A stretch of DNA of 64,000 nt from Rhizomys pruinosus (taxonomy: Eukaryota > Chordata > Mammalia > Rodentia > Spalacidae). The notes under the pieces were generated by a model. It ran no database searches and had not been told where the DNA came from. It saw only the letters and a program-made list of their open reading frames with translations. Position 1 is the first letter of the stretch. Every line of letters begins with the position of its first letter. The translations under genes and the position numbers were made by a program. This document shows positions 54,601 through 64,000 of this stretch, one piece after another. The stretch lies in NCBI GenBank assembly GCA_009823505.1, contig VZQC01006732.1, positions 738,171 to 802,170 of the forward strand, written 5' to 3'.

Positions 54601-55420
54601 AAAGAATGACTACTCTATAATTCCATTAGGAATTATAGAAATTTGAAGAAATTATAGAAAATTGAAAACAAGAAAACAATCTACTGTAAGGACTTTGCTC
54701 TAACAGTTACCTTTGGGGTAAAGGGTTATCTCCACAGGAGCAAAATGGAGGCTTGCACTGCTTGACACTTGTCACATGGGTGTGTAATCTCTGTGACAAT
54801 CATTTGCCATGTACATTTGTAATTTGTGTACATTTTTAAAATGTTAGAATTTATTGAAAGTTTGCCTTTAAATGGTAATATTTTTATGTCGTATGTAACT
54901 TTAAGAGAATTCTACTTTAAAATTCTGTTTACCACACACTCAAAAATAATCCTTTCCAACCACTTACAGGTTTAGTTAAACCTTTTTATTATTAGCAGTT
55001 TATTACAGAATAGTATGTCATTTTTCTTCAGAAATATTAGAAGTGATGACGATTGTGAGTTTGTAACTTTAACTCTCTTCTTGGTGTAAGCTGACTTGTA
55101 AGAACTGAGTTTGAGCCACTAGCATGCTGTGTGCAGCTCAGCAGTCCTATAGGAAGGCTGTGACACACAAAGGGCAGGGATGGACTAGGGAGAGGGAAGC
55201 GGCATTTGTCTCAGAAAACAAGCCTGCCAAATTAGCATTAGAGTGTACTCACACAATTGGTGAAGTAAGTAGATAAAGCCATGGCTGATGAAATGTTTTA
55301 CCTCACATAATAGCTGTGTATCACATCATCTATGTTCTAGGTTGTCAAAGACCTACTATGCAGAATAGTCGTCATGTGCATAAACCTTTGCTAGGGTCAG
55401 TGAACTCAACACCCTAGCAG
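54601..55420. other. Mostly single-copy DNA
   Basis: No gene recognised. 54670-54890 may be an eroded L1 3' end. 55060-55420 is non-repeat and lies just upstream of the candidate promoter. Confidence 0.4.
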
Positions 55421-55429
55421 TATAAAAGG
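55421..55429 (+). promoter_or_regulatory. Candidate TATA-box promoter
   Basis: GCAGTATAAAAGGAAGC is a strong TATA box in non-repeat DNA. A transcript would start near 55450. Its value depends on the splice donor 60 bp further on. Confidence 0.4.
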
Positions 55430-55449
55430 AAGCAGCAGTGAAAACAGAT

Positions 55450-55510
55450 GGAGAATCCACCTTTGCTCCAACCAGCTCTTGCTTTCTCAACATTGCTCCC
55501 TCTCAGATAG
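55450..55510 (+). other. Candidate non-coding exon 1 with splice donor
   Basis: The predicted transcript start is about 30 bp after the TATA box. The exon ends CTCAGATAG|GTAAGG, a consensus donor. No ATG in a good context precedes it. The size and layout (TATA box, short untranslated first exon) are common among tissue-specific secreted-protein genes. Confidence 0.35.
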
Positions 55511-55590
55511 GTAAGGCATTGTCTTTCATAGAAACTGTGCGCATATTTCAAAGTAGGGCCAATTTCTTGATCTTATTCTTTTTTTTCTAG

Positions 55591-55658
55591 AACTTTCAAA
55601 GTCTGTCTCTTGGATCATGTCACTCTGTTTTCCTCTCTTCCTGTGCTTGGTATCCTGA
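55591..55658 (+). pseudogene. Candidate second exon with a short signal-peptide-like frame
   Basis: CTTATTCTTTTTTTTCTAG is a good acceptor ending at 55590 and would define an 80-bp intron. The first ATG (55617) opens MSLCFPLFLCLVS and stops at 55656-55658. The hydrophobic string looks like a signal peptide that ends too early, either because the gene is dead or because a weak donor (TTG|GTATCC at 55649) precedes the stop. No further exon was found; a rodent repeat starts at 55685. This could be chance. Confidence 0.22.
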
Positions 55659-55684
55659 AGAAACTGGCCACATAGGACATAATT

Positions 55685-56012
55685 TTCTTGTCATTGTGCC
55701 AAAATACCTAAAAGAAGTAACCCAAGAAAGGAAACCTAAGAAATGAAAGATTTACTCTGGCTCATGGTCTGAGAAGCTATAGTCTATCATGGCAGGGGAA
55801 GTTTGGAAGAGTTCCTGGCAGTGGAAACTCCAGGCTGTGACTGGAGTTAGTCCAGGAGGCTGGACTAAGAGCCAGATCAGCTGTAACATATAAGGTGTTC
55901 CCCTCAGTGAGCCACTTCCTTCAGGAAGACTCCCATCTCCTCAAGGCACCATATGCTTCCAAAATTGCACTACTAGTTTGCTGAGAACATTTCACATTCA
56001 AACCATAACAAT
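55685..56012 (+). repeat. Old repeat related to 1113-1914 and 57955-58440
   Basis: GTGCCAAAATACCTAAAAGA, GAAGCTATAGTCTATCATGG and the end CATTCAAACCATAACAA fit the same general family. Confidence 0.5.
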
Positions 56013-56044
56013 GACATAATGTAAAGCGATACAATTGCCATCGT

Positions 56045-56224
56045 TTGTATTTTCATTATTATTTTTATGTGTATGAGTGTAATGCCTACAGGTAGATAGG
56101 TGCACCTATGTCATGCAATGCCTGCAGAGGTCATAAGAGGGCACCATGTGGATGCTGGGATTTGAAGTTGGGTCCTCTGCAAGAGCAGCCAGTGCTATTA
56201 GCCACTCAGCCATCTCTCCAACCC
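56045..56224 (-). repeat. B2-class SINE, antisense, older
   Basis: ATGTGTATGAGTGTAATGCC, GGGTCCTCTGCAAGAGCAGC and CAGCCATCTCTCCAACCCC are a reversed B2 with internal loss. Confidence 0.85.
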
Positions 56225-56570
56225 CTCCGTAGCCATTTTAACATCTGTGTTCATGTATTAGTCTCAACCTCACAATCTCTCTTCTCACTCCTCCCCCTTT
56301 CAGTATGGGCTCATCTCTGCTCTGCTTCCTCAGGCCTCCCCCTTCCATGCATCTCTCTCCTATGCCTTGCTTCCTCACTTTTATTGAACCATGCCAAAGT
56401 TTTATTCTTCTTCCCAACTTCTCCCTGGTCTCTATCATCCCATTTAATGGGCAACTCCAGTAACCTGTTGCACTCAGTACTGCCATTTCCCCTTAGGCTT
56501 CCTTTCCTCAGGACTACATGTTCTCTAGTATTATGTATATTATGTGACTTCACTGGACTCTGTGTCTTCA
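56225..56570. other. C/T-rich single-copy DNA
   Basis: No feature recognised. The 178-codon frame 56108-56644 reads from a B2 through this stretch into a B1 and is not a gene. Confidence 0.4.
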
Positions 56571-56582
56571 CTGCTTCTTTTT

Positions 56583-56758
56583 ATTTTTTTCTTTTTTTTT
56601 TTTTTTTTTTTTTTTTGTCTTTTCAAGACAGGGTCTCCCTGTAGCCCCAGCTGCCCTGGAACTCACTCTGTAGGCCAGGCTGGCCTTAAACTCACAAAGA
56701 TCCACCTGCCTCTGCCTCCCGAGTGCTAGGATTAAAGGTGTGCACCACCAAGCCCGGC
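56583..56758 (-). repeat. B1 SINE, antisense
   Basis: A T run, then GACAGGGTCTCCCTGTAGCC, to GTGTGCACCACCAAGCCCGG. The target duplication TTCACTGCTTCTT lies on both sides (56567 and 56759). Confidence 0.95.
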
Positions 56759-57439
56759 TTCACTGCTTCTTCTTACCACCCTGCCCTAGATAAAGGGTAC
56801 TCCTTCTGATGTGCCACTGACAATATCTGCCTTTGTACCCCACTCTCTTTCTACCTGTGTCTCACACGTTCCTATGGATTGGGACTCACATAAATTTCAT
56901 ATGCATGTTGCCAGTTAGACCTGGCCTCAACAGGGTGTTTTTGGGGGGATATATGTTGACACTTAAACCATTTATTTACTTGCTGTAGGAGATAATGTTT
57001 GGGTAGTGTTTTGTGCTTACCTATTTTCAATTTTAAGTTACCCAAGGGCAGGGGTCATGCATACTTCTCACATTTTAAAAGTGATGATGGTGATGACTTC
57101 AATGTCACAACTGTCTTTGGAAGGGCCAGTTTTCACTGGGTTCATACTTCCACACCAATGACTCAGTCTCTGGGAATAGCGGCAACACATGCGAAAACAG
57201 TGCTTCTCCAGCAGTGTGTGTCACAACCACAAGTTTGCATTTTGGAAATAGTTTTGGCAGCTGGAGAAATGATCCTGAGGTAGTTGGGGCTGTTATCTCT
57301 AAGTGGAAAGAAAGAGTAATCTAAGGGTGAAGTGGGACAGAATGGAATCAGCAGAGGGCTAGCAATTAGGCTGACACAACAGCAGCCTGGGAAAGGTTAG
57401 AAACAAACATTCTGCCGAAGCTGAATGTGATTTAGAGCC
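56759..57439. other. Single-copy DNA
   Basis: No gene recognised. The 94-codon frame at 56999-57283 lacks motifs. Confidence 0.4.
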
Positions 57440-57625
57440 AGAAAATTCCCGGGAAACCACAAGAGCCAAACCTCTCATTTCACAGCTAAGGGGCCCAGAG
57501 AGGTTGTCATGTAGAGCAGTCACATGAATAAGTCAACAGTAGAACCACAACAGCTCTCCGTAGCTCCAATTCTAAGGGTAAGAGCAGCCTCTTGACCATT
57601 CTGTCCTGCCTCAGATAATTCTGTC
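57440..57625 (-). repeat. MIR SINE, antisense
   Basis: CTCATTTCACAGCTAAGGGG, CCCAGAGAGGTTGTCATGTA and CTCTTGACCATTCTGTCCTG are a reversed MIR. Confidence 0.6.
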
Positions 57626-57954
57626 AGTGTTTGCTCAGGGCCAGCACTGGACTTCTCTGCTGGAGATTTTGACCTCTAGGATTCCTTATAAGTACTATGA
57701 ACCAAAGATTTAGCAACATGTACATACAATGTCACTGATACAGCAACTTTCCAGAAGTATATATACAAGCATCTACCTTGTATATAGACTTTATCCTCTG
57801 CCTAAAGTCTTGGTAGCCTATATGAGGTGACACTGAGGTTCACTCCAACGTCATCCTGGTTTTATGGTCCCATGACCATTTCTTGTATTTCTACATATAT
57901 GTCTAGTTGCAAGGCCACAGTCCAGATCCTGCCACTGCCAGGAAGTGTTCTGTC
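57626..57954. other. Single-copy DNA
   Basis: No feature recognised. Confidence 0.4.
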
Positions 57955-58440
57955 CTAGTCCATCTGGACCACAGTGACAAAATACTGTACACTGTGTAGC
58001 TAAAGAAAAATAAAAGATTGTTTTTCATGGTTCTAGAAGCTGGGAGTTCAAGATGGAGGCACCCTTGTCTGGCTTAAAGTGTTTTCTAGCTGTATTCTCA
58101 TTTCATGTGAAAGGAAGAAGAGGGACATTCTCTGTGCTCTTCTTTCCTCTTCTCTCCTTTTTTTTTTCTTTTCTTGTCCTTTCTTTCTTCAGGTAGCTTT
58201 GCTAAATAGGCTAGCCTGAACTCATGACCTTCTTGCCTCAGCTTCATGAATTCTGGAATTACACCCACGTGCCATTGCAACTTGGTTTTGGTCTATTTTA
58301 TAAGGGCACTAATACTATTCATGATAGTGCTCGCTTGCTAATTACCTCCCAAAGACACTGGCTCCTAATATTAGTGATAAGCTTTCAATATACAAGCTTG
58401 GGGATAGGGCATGAATATTCAGACCATGATGTGTGTCCTT
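57955..58440 (+). repeat. Old eutherian repeat split by a B1-like SINE
   Basis: GACAAAATACTGTACACTGTG, GGTTCTAGAAGCTGGGAG and GATGGAGGCACCCTTGTCTG lie on the left. CTATTTTATAAGGGCACTAA, CTAATTACCTCCCAAAGAC and CAGACCATGATG lie on the right. The order fits one old element. Confidence 0.6.
58135..58282 (-). repeat. Diverged B1-related SINE, antisense
   Basis: A T-rich start, then GCCTGAACTCATGACCTTCT, and GGAATTACACCCACGTGCCA. Substitution level is high. Confidence 0.6.
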
Positions 58441-58761
58441 AGTCAGATTTCAGTCTGCCTCTAATTCTTCTGTTTCTGCACTGTAAGAATGATTTGTTCC
58501 ATGAACTTTCCAGGCCCATATACCTCTCAAATGTCTCGGCTTCTGTTTGGTCATCCTCCTTCAATCATTTGGTCCATCATTTCAATGATATCCTGGGAGC
58601 ACCTTTGAGTCCATCACCCCGTGATCGCTGAGTACTGTGTCTACCTCATCACAACGATCTTCCCTGCTCCTGCTATTGGGTTCAGCTGAAGGAAATATCA
58701 GGATTGTCACAGTTGATGGCTGGTACTCATTTCTTTTTTTTTAATTAATTAGTTTATTTCT
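58441..58761. other. Single-copy DNA
   Basis: No feature recognised before the L1. Confidence 0.4.
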
Positions 58762-58795
58762 GATTGGGGATTTCCTGAGACTACCTGAAGCACAG

Positions 58796-61425
58796 TGCTC
58801 CACAGAACATTCTCCAAAATCAACCACATACTGGGACACAGACGAAACCTCCACAAACACAAAAAGATTGAAATAATTTCATGCATTCTATCAGATCACA
58901 ATGCAGTAAAGCTCACTATCAACACCAGGATAAGCCCTACTATCTACAAGAATATATGGAGACTAAACAACACACTCCTGAATAATGAATGGGTCAAGGA
59001 AGAAATAAAGAAAGAAATAAAAGCATTCCTGGAATGGAATGAAAATGATAATACCACACAACAAAACTTATGGGATACTTTAAAAGCAGTCCTAAGAGGT
59101 AAGTTTAAAGCCCTGTGTACCTACATTAGAAAAACAGAAAGAGCACAAGTGAAGGATCTAACACTGCAGCTAAAAGCACTTGAGAGAAAACAGATGAAAC
59201 CTAAACTCAACAGACAGGAAGAAATAACAAAAATCAGGGCAGAAAGCAATGAAATAGAAACAAATAAAACAGTACCAAAAAAATCAATGAATCCAAAAGT
59301 TGGTTCTTTGAAAGAATAAACAAGATAGACCTCTAGCCCAGTTAACCAAAAGAAAGAAGGAACAACTCCAAATCAATACACTCCATGCTGAAAAGGGAAA
59401 TATCACAACAGACAATGAAAAGATCCAGAAAACCATATGAGAATACTTCAAAAACCTTTACTCTACTAAGTTTGAAAACCTAGAAGAAATGGGTGAATGT
59501 CTGAAATCCTGGGAATCACCAAAGCTCAACCAAGAAGAAATCCACAGCTTAAACAGACCCATAATATATAAAGAAATTGAAGATGTAATAAGAAACTACC
59601 CAACTAAAAAAAGCCCAAGCCCAGATGGTTTTACGACAGAATTCTATAAAACATTTCAAAAAGACTTACAACCATTATTACTGAAATTGTTTAGAAGGAT
59701 ACAAACAGAGGGAATTCTCCCAAATTCCTTCTATGAAGCCAGCATCACTCTATTACCAAAACCAGGCAAAGATACAACCAAAAAGAAGAACTATAGACCC
59801 ATCTCCCTAATGAACACAGATGCCAAAATTCTAAACAGGATACTGGCAAATCACATACAGACCCACATCAAGAAGATCACCCATCATGACCAAGTTGGAT
59901 TCATACCAGAGATGCAGGGATGGTTCAACATATGAAAATCAATAAAAATATTATCAAGCATATAAATGGAATGAAAGACAAAAACCACACCATCATCTCA
60001 ATTGATGTGGAAAAAGCCTTTGACAAAATCCAGCATCCCTTCATGCTTAAAGTCCTAGAGGGGATTTGATTGGAGGGATCATTCCTCAATGTAATCAAAG
60101 CCATATACAGGACACCCACAGCCAATATCATCCTAAATGGGGAAACGACAGAAGCATTCCCTTTAAAGATAGGAACTCGGCAAGGCTGCCGCCTGTCACC
60201 ACTCCTCTTCAATTTAGTGCTTGAAACTTGCTAGGGCAATAAGGCAAGAAAAGGAAATTAAAGGAGTACTAATTGGAAAAGAGGAAGTCAACCTATCCCT
60301 ATTTGCTGATAATATGATTGTTTACTTAAGGGATGCTAAAAACTCCACCAGAAAACTCCTAGAAATGATTAAGAGCTTCAGTAAGGTGGCAGGATACAAA
60401 ATTAATCTAAAACTTTCTTTACACCAACAACAAGCAACTGAAGAAGGAATTCAAGGAGACCTTCCCACTCACAACAGCCTCAAAAACAATAAAATACCTA
60501 GGAACAAACCTAACCAAAGACACCAAAGATCTCTACAACAAAAATTTTAAACCCTTGAAGAAGGAAATTGAAGAAGGCATCAGAAGATGGAAAAACCTCC
60601 CATGCTCATGGATTGGGAAAATTAATATAGTAAAAATGTCCATTCTACCCAAACTCTTGTATAGATTTAATGCAATCCCAATTAAAATCCCCAAGAGTTT
60701 CTTCACAGTCTTGGGAAAAAAAGTCCTTAATTTCATTTGGAAAAACAAAAGACCCCAAATAGCCAAAACAACCCTGAGTGAAAAGAGCAATACAGGGGGG
60801 ATCTCTGTACCACACTTCAAACTATACTATAGGGTTATAGTCATAAAAACAACTTGGTACTGGCACACAAAAAAAGACCTGTTGACCAATGGAGCAAAAC
60901 TGAAGACCCAAACTTGAGCACATACAATTTCAGCCACCTCATATTTGACAAAGGGGCCAAGAAGACACAATGGAGGAAAGACAGCATCTTCAGCAAGTGG
61001 TGTTGGCAAAACTGGATCACCACTTGTAGAAGAATGAAATTAAACCCCTACCTCTCACCCTGTACAAAAGTCAGCTCCAGATGGATTAAAGAACTCAACA
61101 TGAAACCCCAAACTCTGAAGGTGATAGAAGAAAAAGTTGGCAGCAACCTATAAGACATAGGCATAGGAAAACACTTCCTAAATCAGACAGCAGCTGCGCG
61201 AGAATTAAGGTCAACAATTGACAAATAGGACCTCATTAAACACAAAAGCTTCTGTATATCAAAAGAAACAATCAAGGAAGTGAAGAGAAAACCCACAGAG
61301 TAGGAGAAAACCTTCACTACAGATACATCTGACAAAGCATTGATTTCCAGAATATATAAACTATTCAAAAACCAAAGAAGAAAACAAATGACTCACTCAA
61401 TAGATGGAGCAAAGAGCTGAACAGA
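58796..61425 (+). pseudogene. L1 ORF2 lacking its N-terminal endonuclease part
   Basis: The frame opens in the endonuclease C-terminus ([11 protein letters not shown]) and runs to 59319. After a frameshift it continues with the RT fingers at 59489-59935 ([25 protein letters not shown]) and stops near 59935. The palm at about 60302 reads FADNMIVYL; the second catalytic Asp of FADD is changed to Asn by one G to A change at 60311. The thumb and C-terminal domains follow to about 61150 in shifting frames. It cannot make active protein: the endonuclease N-terminus is absent, the RT site is mutated and several frameshifts occur. Confidence 0.85.
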
Positions 61426-61785
61426 GACTTCACAAGTGAGGAATTAGAGATGGCTGAGAAACATCTTAAGAAGTGTTCAACATCATTAATAATTAAGGAA
61501 ATGCAAATCAAAACCACTTTAAGATATCATCTTACTCCAATAAGACTGGCTAAGATCAAAAAAAAAAATAAAACAAAATAAAGAAAAGATAAAGGGAAAA
61601 GGGGAACACTCATCCACTGCTGGTGGGAAAGTAATCTCGTACAGCCACTATGGAAAGCAGTGTGGAGACTTGGAATGAACTTGCCACCTGTCCCAGCCAT
61701 ACCACTCCTGGGTATATACCCATAAGACTCATCTTACCGCAGAGATACATGCACAGCCATGTTTTTTGCACCTCCCTTCACAATA

Positions 61786-61787
61786 GC
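61786..61787 (+). promoter_or_regulatory. Candidate splice acceptor near the L1 3' UTR
   Basis: GTTTTTTGCACCTCCCTTCA followed by CAATAG|CAAGGAGC is a strong acceptor with a long pyrimidine tract. The joins in the elements at 29262-30022 and 5025-5880 fall at this L1 position. Confidence 0.5.
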
Positions 61788-62114
61788 AAGGAGCTGGAAC
61801 CAACCCAAGTGCCCCTCAACTGGAGAGTGGATAGAGAAAATGTGGTACATCTACACAATGGAGTTCTAGGCAGCAGTAAAGAAAGATGACAACATGAGCT
61901 TTGCAGGTAAATGGCTGGAGCTAGAAGATATTGTGATGAGTGAAGTAACACAGTCCCAGAAAAACAAACGATGAATGTTATCCCTCATCTGTGGATGCTA
62001 GCACCAATTACCTAATTGTATGGCAAACTGAGCAATGTCAATGTGATCTGAAAACAACTGTGCTCTTATATTGTGAATCCCTTAAAAATAATAAACAAAT
62101 AGCAAAATTAATTT

Positions 62115-62372
62115 CTTTTTTTAAGATTTTATTATTTTTTTATTTATTTCTGTCTGTGTATGAATGTACTATCTGCATGCAAGTTTGTGCACCCGTGTCG
62201 TGCAATGCCGCAGAGGTCAGAAGAGTGTGTTGGATTCCCCTGGATCTGGAGTTCTCCTGGAATTGGAGCTTCAGATGGTTCTCAGCTGCCATGTGGGTGC
62301 TGGGGATCAAACCCGGGTCCTCTGTAAGAGCAGTTGGTGCTCTTAACCACTAGGCCATCTCTCCAGCCCCTA
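62115..62372 (-). repeat. B2-class SINE, antisense, full length
   Basis: It runs from a T-rich tail through GTGCACCCGTGTCGTGCAAT to GCCATCTCTCCAGCCCC. The target duplication CAAAATTAATTT lies at 62103-62114 and 62373-62384. Confidence 0.95.
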
Positions 62373-64000
62373 CAAAATTAATTTATTTCCTTACACATAA
62401 CTGAAAGTGATGTTATAGTACATACGTTATTTACAACTGTGCAGTAATGTGTTGCAAAATAAATTATCTAGAAGGCAGCAAAAGTATATTGTGAATGTAT
62501 GTAAAACTGTACAAATTTGTGGATACACTGTATAGGATTATTGGCTCTGCAGTGATTCAAGTTACGGAAACAAAATGCCAAGATCCTTGGCACAGCTCAT
62601 CATTCTTTTATTCTCAGCTTTTTTCTTATTTCTTACATATCAGCAAACCAAAATTCTCAAGCTGCCTTCTGCACTTGACTCTCGTCTTTCAGAAGACACC
62701 TCATGTCTTGGGATGCCAAATAAACAAGGACCCAGGGTTGTAAATTTCACTGCCACCCTGCTGCCTTCAAATAAGCACATCTTAGCCAAGCATTTCCTTA
62801 TTTAAACATTGGGGCTACTTAGAAACATGCCCACAACCTTTCCACATGAATTATATGGAAACATTAAAATTAATAATTTTAAATATAGAGAAATATTACA
62901 CTAAGACTTTAAACCTCCTTCTTCCCCTTTTCTAAATTCATTTGCTAACTGAAGGTCTAGAACTAAATTTCTCTAAGTTTCACATATACTCAGATATACA
63001 CTGAGACACACATACACACATTTTATTCATTTGTATTAAGAAGACCTTTTTAAGCCAGTAAAACCATTGCTTTTATTTAGTAACACGTTGCCTTAACAGA
63101 ATTCAGGGAAAAATCAGTGTTGGATGTTAGATTAGCCCAGTTTGTTTTCATGGTCTATCAGGCAGTTCTCACTAGTTATACCAGTAAGGAGAGGTCAATT
63201 CTCAGCAGTTAACAGTGCATAGCTAACATATTGACGTCATTTGAAATGGGAATTTTCCAAAATCCCAATCTTTTTATTTCCAAAATTTCTAAATCAGCAA
63301 GTCAGGTTTGGACCACTTCACAAAGCAGTTCTGATACCCATGAGCTCCAGGCAGGCTTCCCAGAATTTATTTTAACTAAGCAGCAACTGCATAGATGATA
63401 TATCCCCCATAAACGCCATTTCCACTGGGAGAAATTACTTAGTCATCTGTAGAAAAGGAACAAAATGAACACTTTGATGGCTCAGATTTGGCAGAAAATA
63501 TATTCTGTATTTCACAGAGGAAGGCTGAGAGAGGGATAAAGGTGTGGAATCCTCCCAATGGATTCAGTGTGAGTCCCTCCTAGATAAACCAGAGTATTCA
63601 TTGCTTACTGACTTACTCTAAGTTGCTCATTAAGTGAAACTCAGACAATAGAAGAACCAATGTGCTCTGTAGTTTAGCTAAATCTCAGCATTTCATTTCC
63701 AAAGGTTTCAAACTCCAGTCCAACAGTCACAGTGGTCTCTTTATTCATAAGTCTGGGAAATAGATACTCATAGACTGTCTACACCATTCCAGCCAGTGGA
63801 GCCTGACCCCAGAGACCCTTATTCCCGAGAAAATGATGAAATGGAAAGCATAGGGCATTTGCAATTATGCTTATCATGACTTGTTCATAATCTACTTATA
63901 CTTGGCACAAACCTTGGTATCCACAGCTGTAATTCTCCCCTGAATTTGTTTGAAGCTAATGGGTGATACCCATGAGCTGAGCCGCCCCCTTGAAGGATGC
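62373..64000. other. Single-copy DNA
   Basis: No repeat family recognised. The open frame 62575-62805 begins with a hydrophobic stretch (SLAQLIILLFSAFFLFL) in a fair start context but has no other support. The remainder shows no gene. Confidence 0.45.

Larger units (their letters stand above)
58766..62100 (+). mobile_element. Spliced L1 insertion: 30-nt 5' UTR exon joined to ORF2
   Basis: The element begins at the normal L1 5' end (GGGGATTTCCTGAGACTACC). It stops exactly at the donor CACAG (58795) and continues at 58796 with the ORF2 sequence that follows the acceptor ACTCAG in the full element (26939|26940). The missing 2.36 kb contains the rest of the 5' UTR, all of ORF1 and the first part of ORF2. 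ORF2 then continues through endonuclease end, linker, RT and C-terminus, followed by the 3' UTR to an A-rich end near 62100. Likely target duplication: AATTAGTTTATTTC (58747) and AATTAATTTATTTC (62376), with a later B2 in the right flank. Confidence 0.85.

Noticed and set aside
56108..56644. 178-codon plus-strand frame, the longest of the right half
   Set aside because: It starts in an antisense B2, crosses C/T-rich DNA and ends in the T run of an antisense B1.
62575..62805. 76-codon frame with a hydrophobic start resembling a small secreted protein
   Set aside because: The start context is fair and the first 20 residues are hydrophobic, but there is no promoter, splice site or recognisable family. 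T-rich DNA often yields such strings.
1..64000. Endogenous retrovirus or LTR elements
   Set aside because: I looked for LTR pairs, primer-binding sites and gag/pol-like frames and could not support any. Some unassigned stretches (6148-6739, 6966-7599) might be solo LTRs, but I see no decisive feature.

Overview
This is non-coding nuclear DNA from a mammal, specifically a myomorph rodent. The evidence is the repeat content: dense B1, B2, B3, B4 and ID SINEs, rodent L1 with long 3' UTRs, and older eutherian repeats (MIR, MER5A, L1M). The B2 copies carry a B3-like body (GCAGAGGACCCGGGTTCGAT, then CAGCACCCACATGG), and many B1 copies end in CTACAGGGAGACCCTGTCTC. Neither looks like the common mouse or rat subfamilies, so I infer a muroid or dipodoid outside Mus and Rattus; a spalacid is one possibility. 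No complete protein-coding gene of the host was found. Two weak hints of host exons are listed: a spliced-looking open exon at 361-472, and a TATA box plus exon 1 with a splice donor at 55421-55510.

Layout. 1-8150: MIR, a candidate exon, B1/B2 insertions and several L1 3' fragments. 8156-28193: a head-to-tail duplication of about 10 kb (copy A 8156-18505, copy B 18507-28193) joined at a single N inside L1 ORF2. Each copy holds a microsatellite, B2, L1M, about 1.1 kb of single-copy DNA, B1, a B4-like SINE, an old L1, and inside that a younger L1 with 5' UTR, ORF1 and ORF2. The two copies differ mainly by scattered private indels, so the duplication is probably an assembly artefact, although a real recent duplication is not excluded. 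28194-35520: stacked L1 fragments in both orientations, a short L1 made only of 5' and 3' UTR, a very long old L1 3' UTR, and other rodent repeats. 35770-35999: a 23-bp minisatellite. 36000-47400: mostly single-copy DNA with sparse old repeats. 47430-56760: L1, L1M, B1, B2, B3, B4 and ID stacks. 58766-62100: an L1 whose 5' UTR is joined exactly at consensus splice sites to the middle of ORF2. The window ends in single-copy DNA.

The most interesting system is the L1 family itself. Its 5' UTR is built of monomers that carry a CCAAT box, a GC box and a TATA box. The next monomer starts 33 bp after the TATA box, which is also where the L1 copies begin. A consensus splice donor (CAG|GTAAGA) lies about 30 nt into the transcript. 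The 58.8-kb element is what reverse transcription of an RNA spliced from that donor into ORF2 would leave behind. A second element (29262-30022), and possibly a third (5025-5880), look spliced from the 5' UTR to an acceptor in the 3' UTR.
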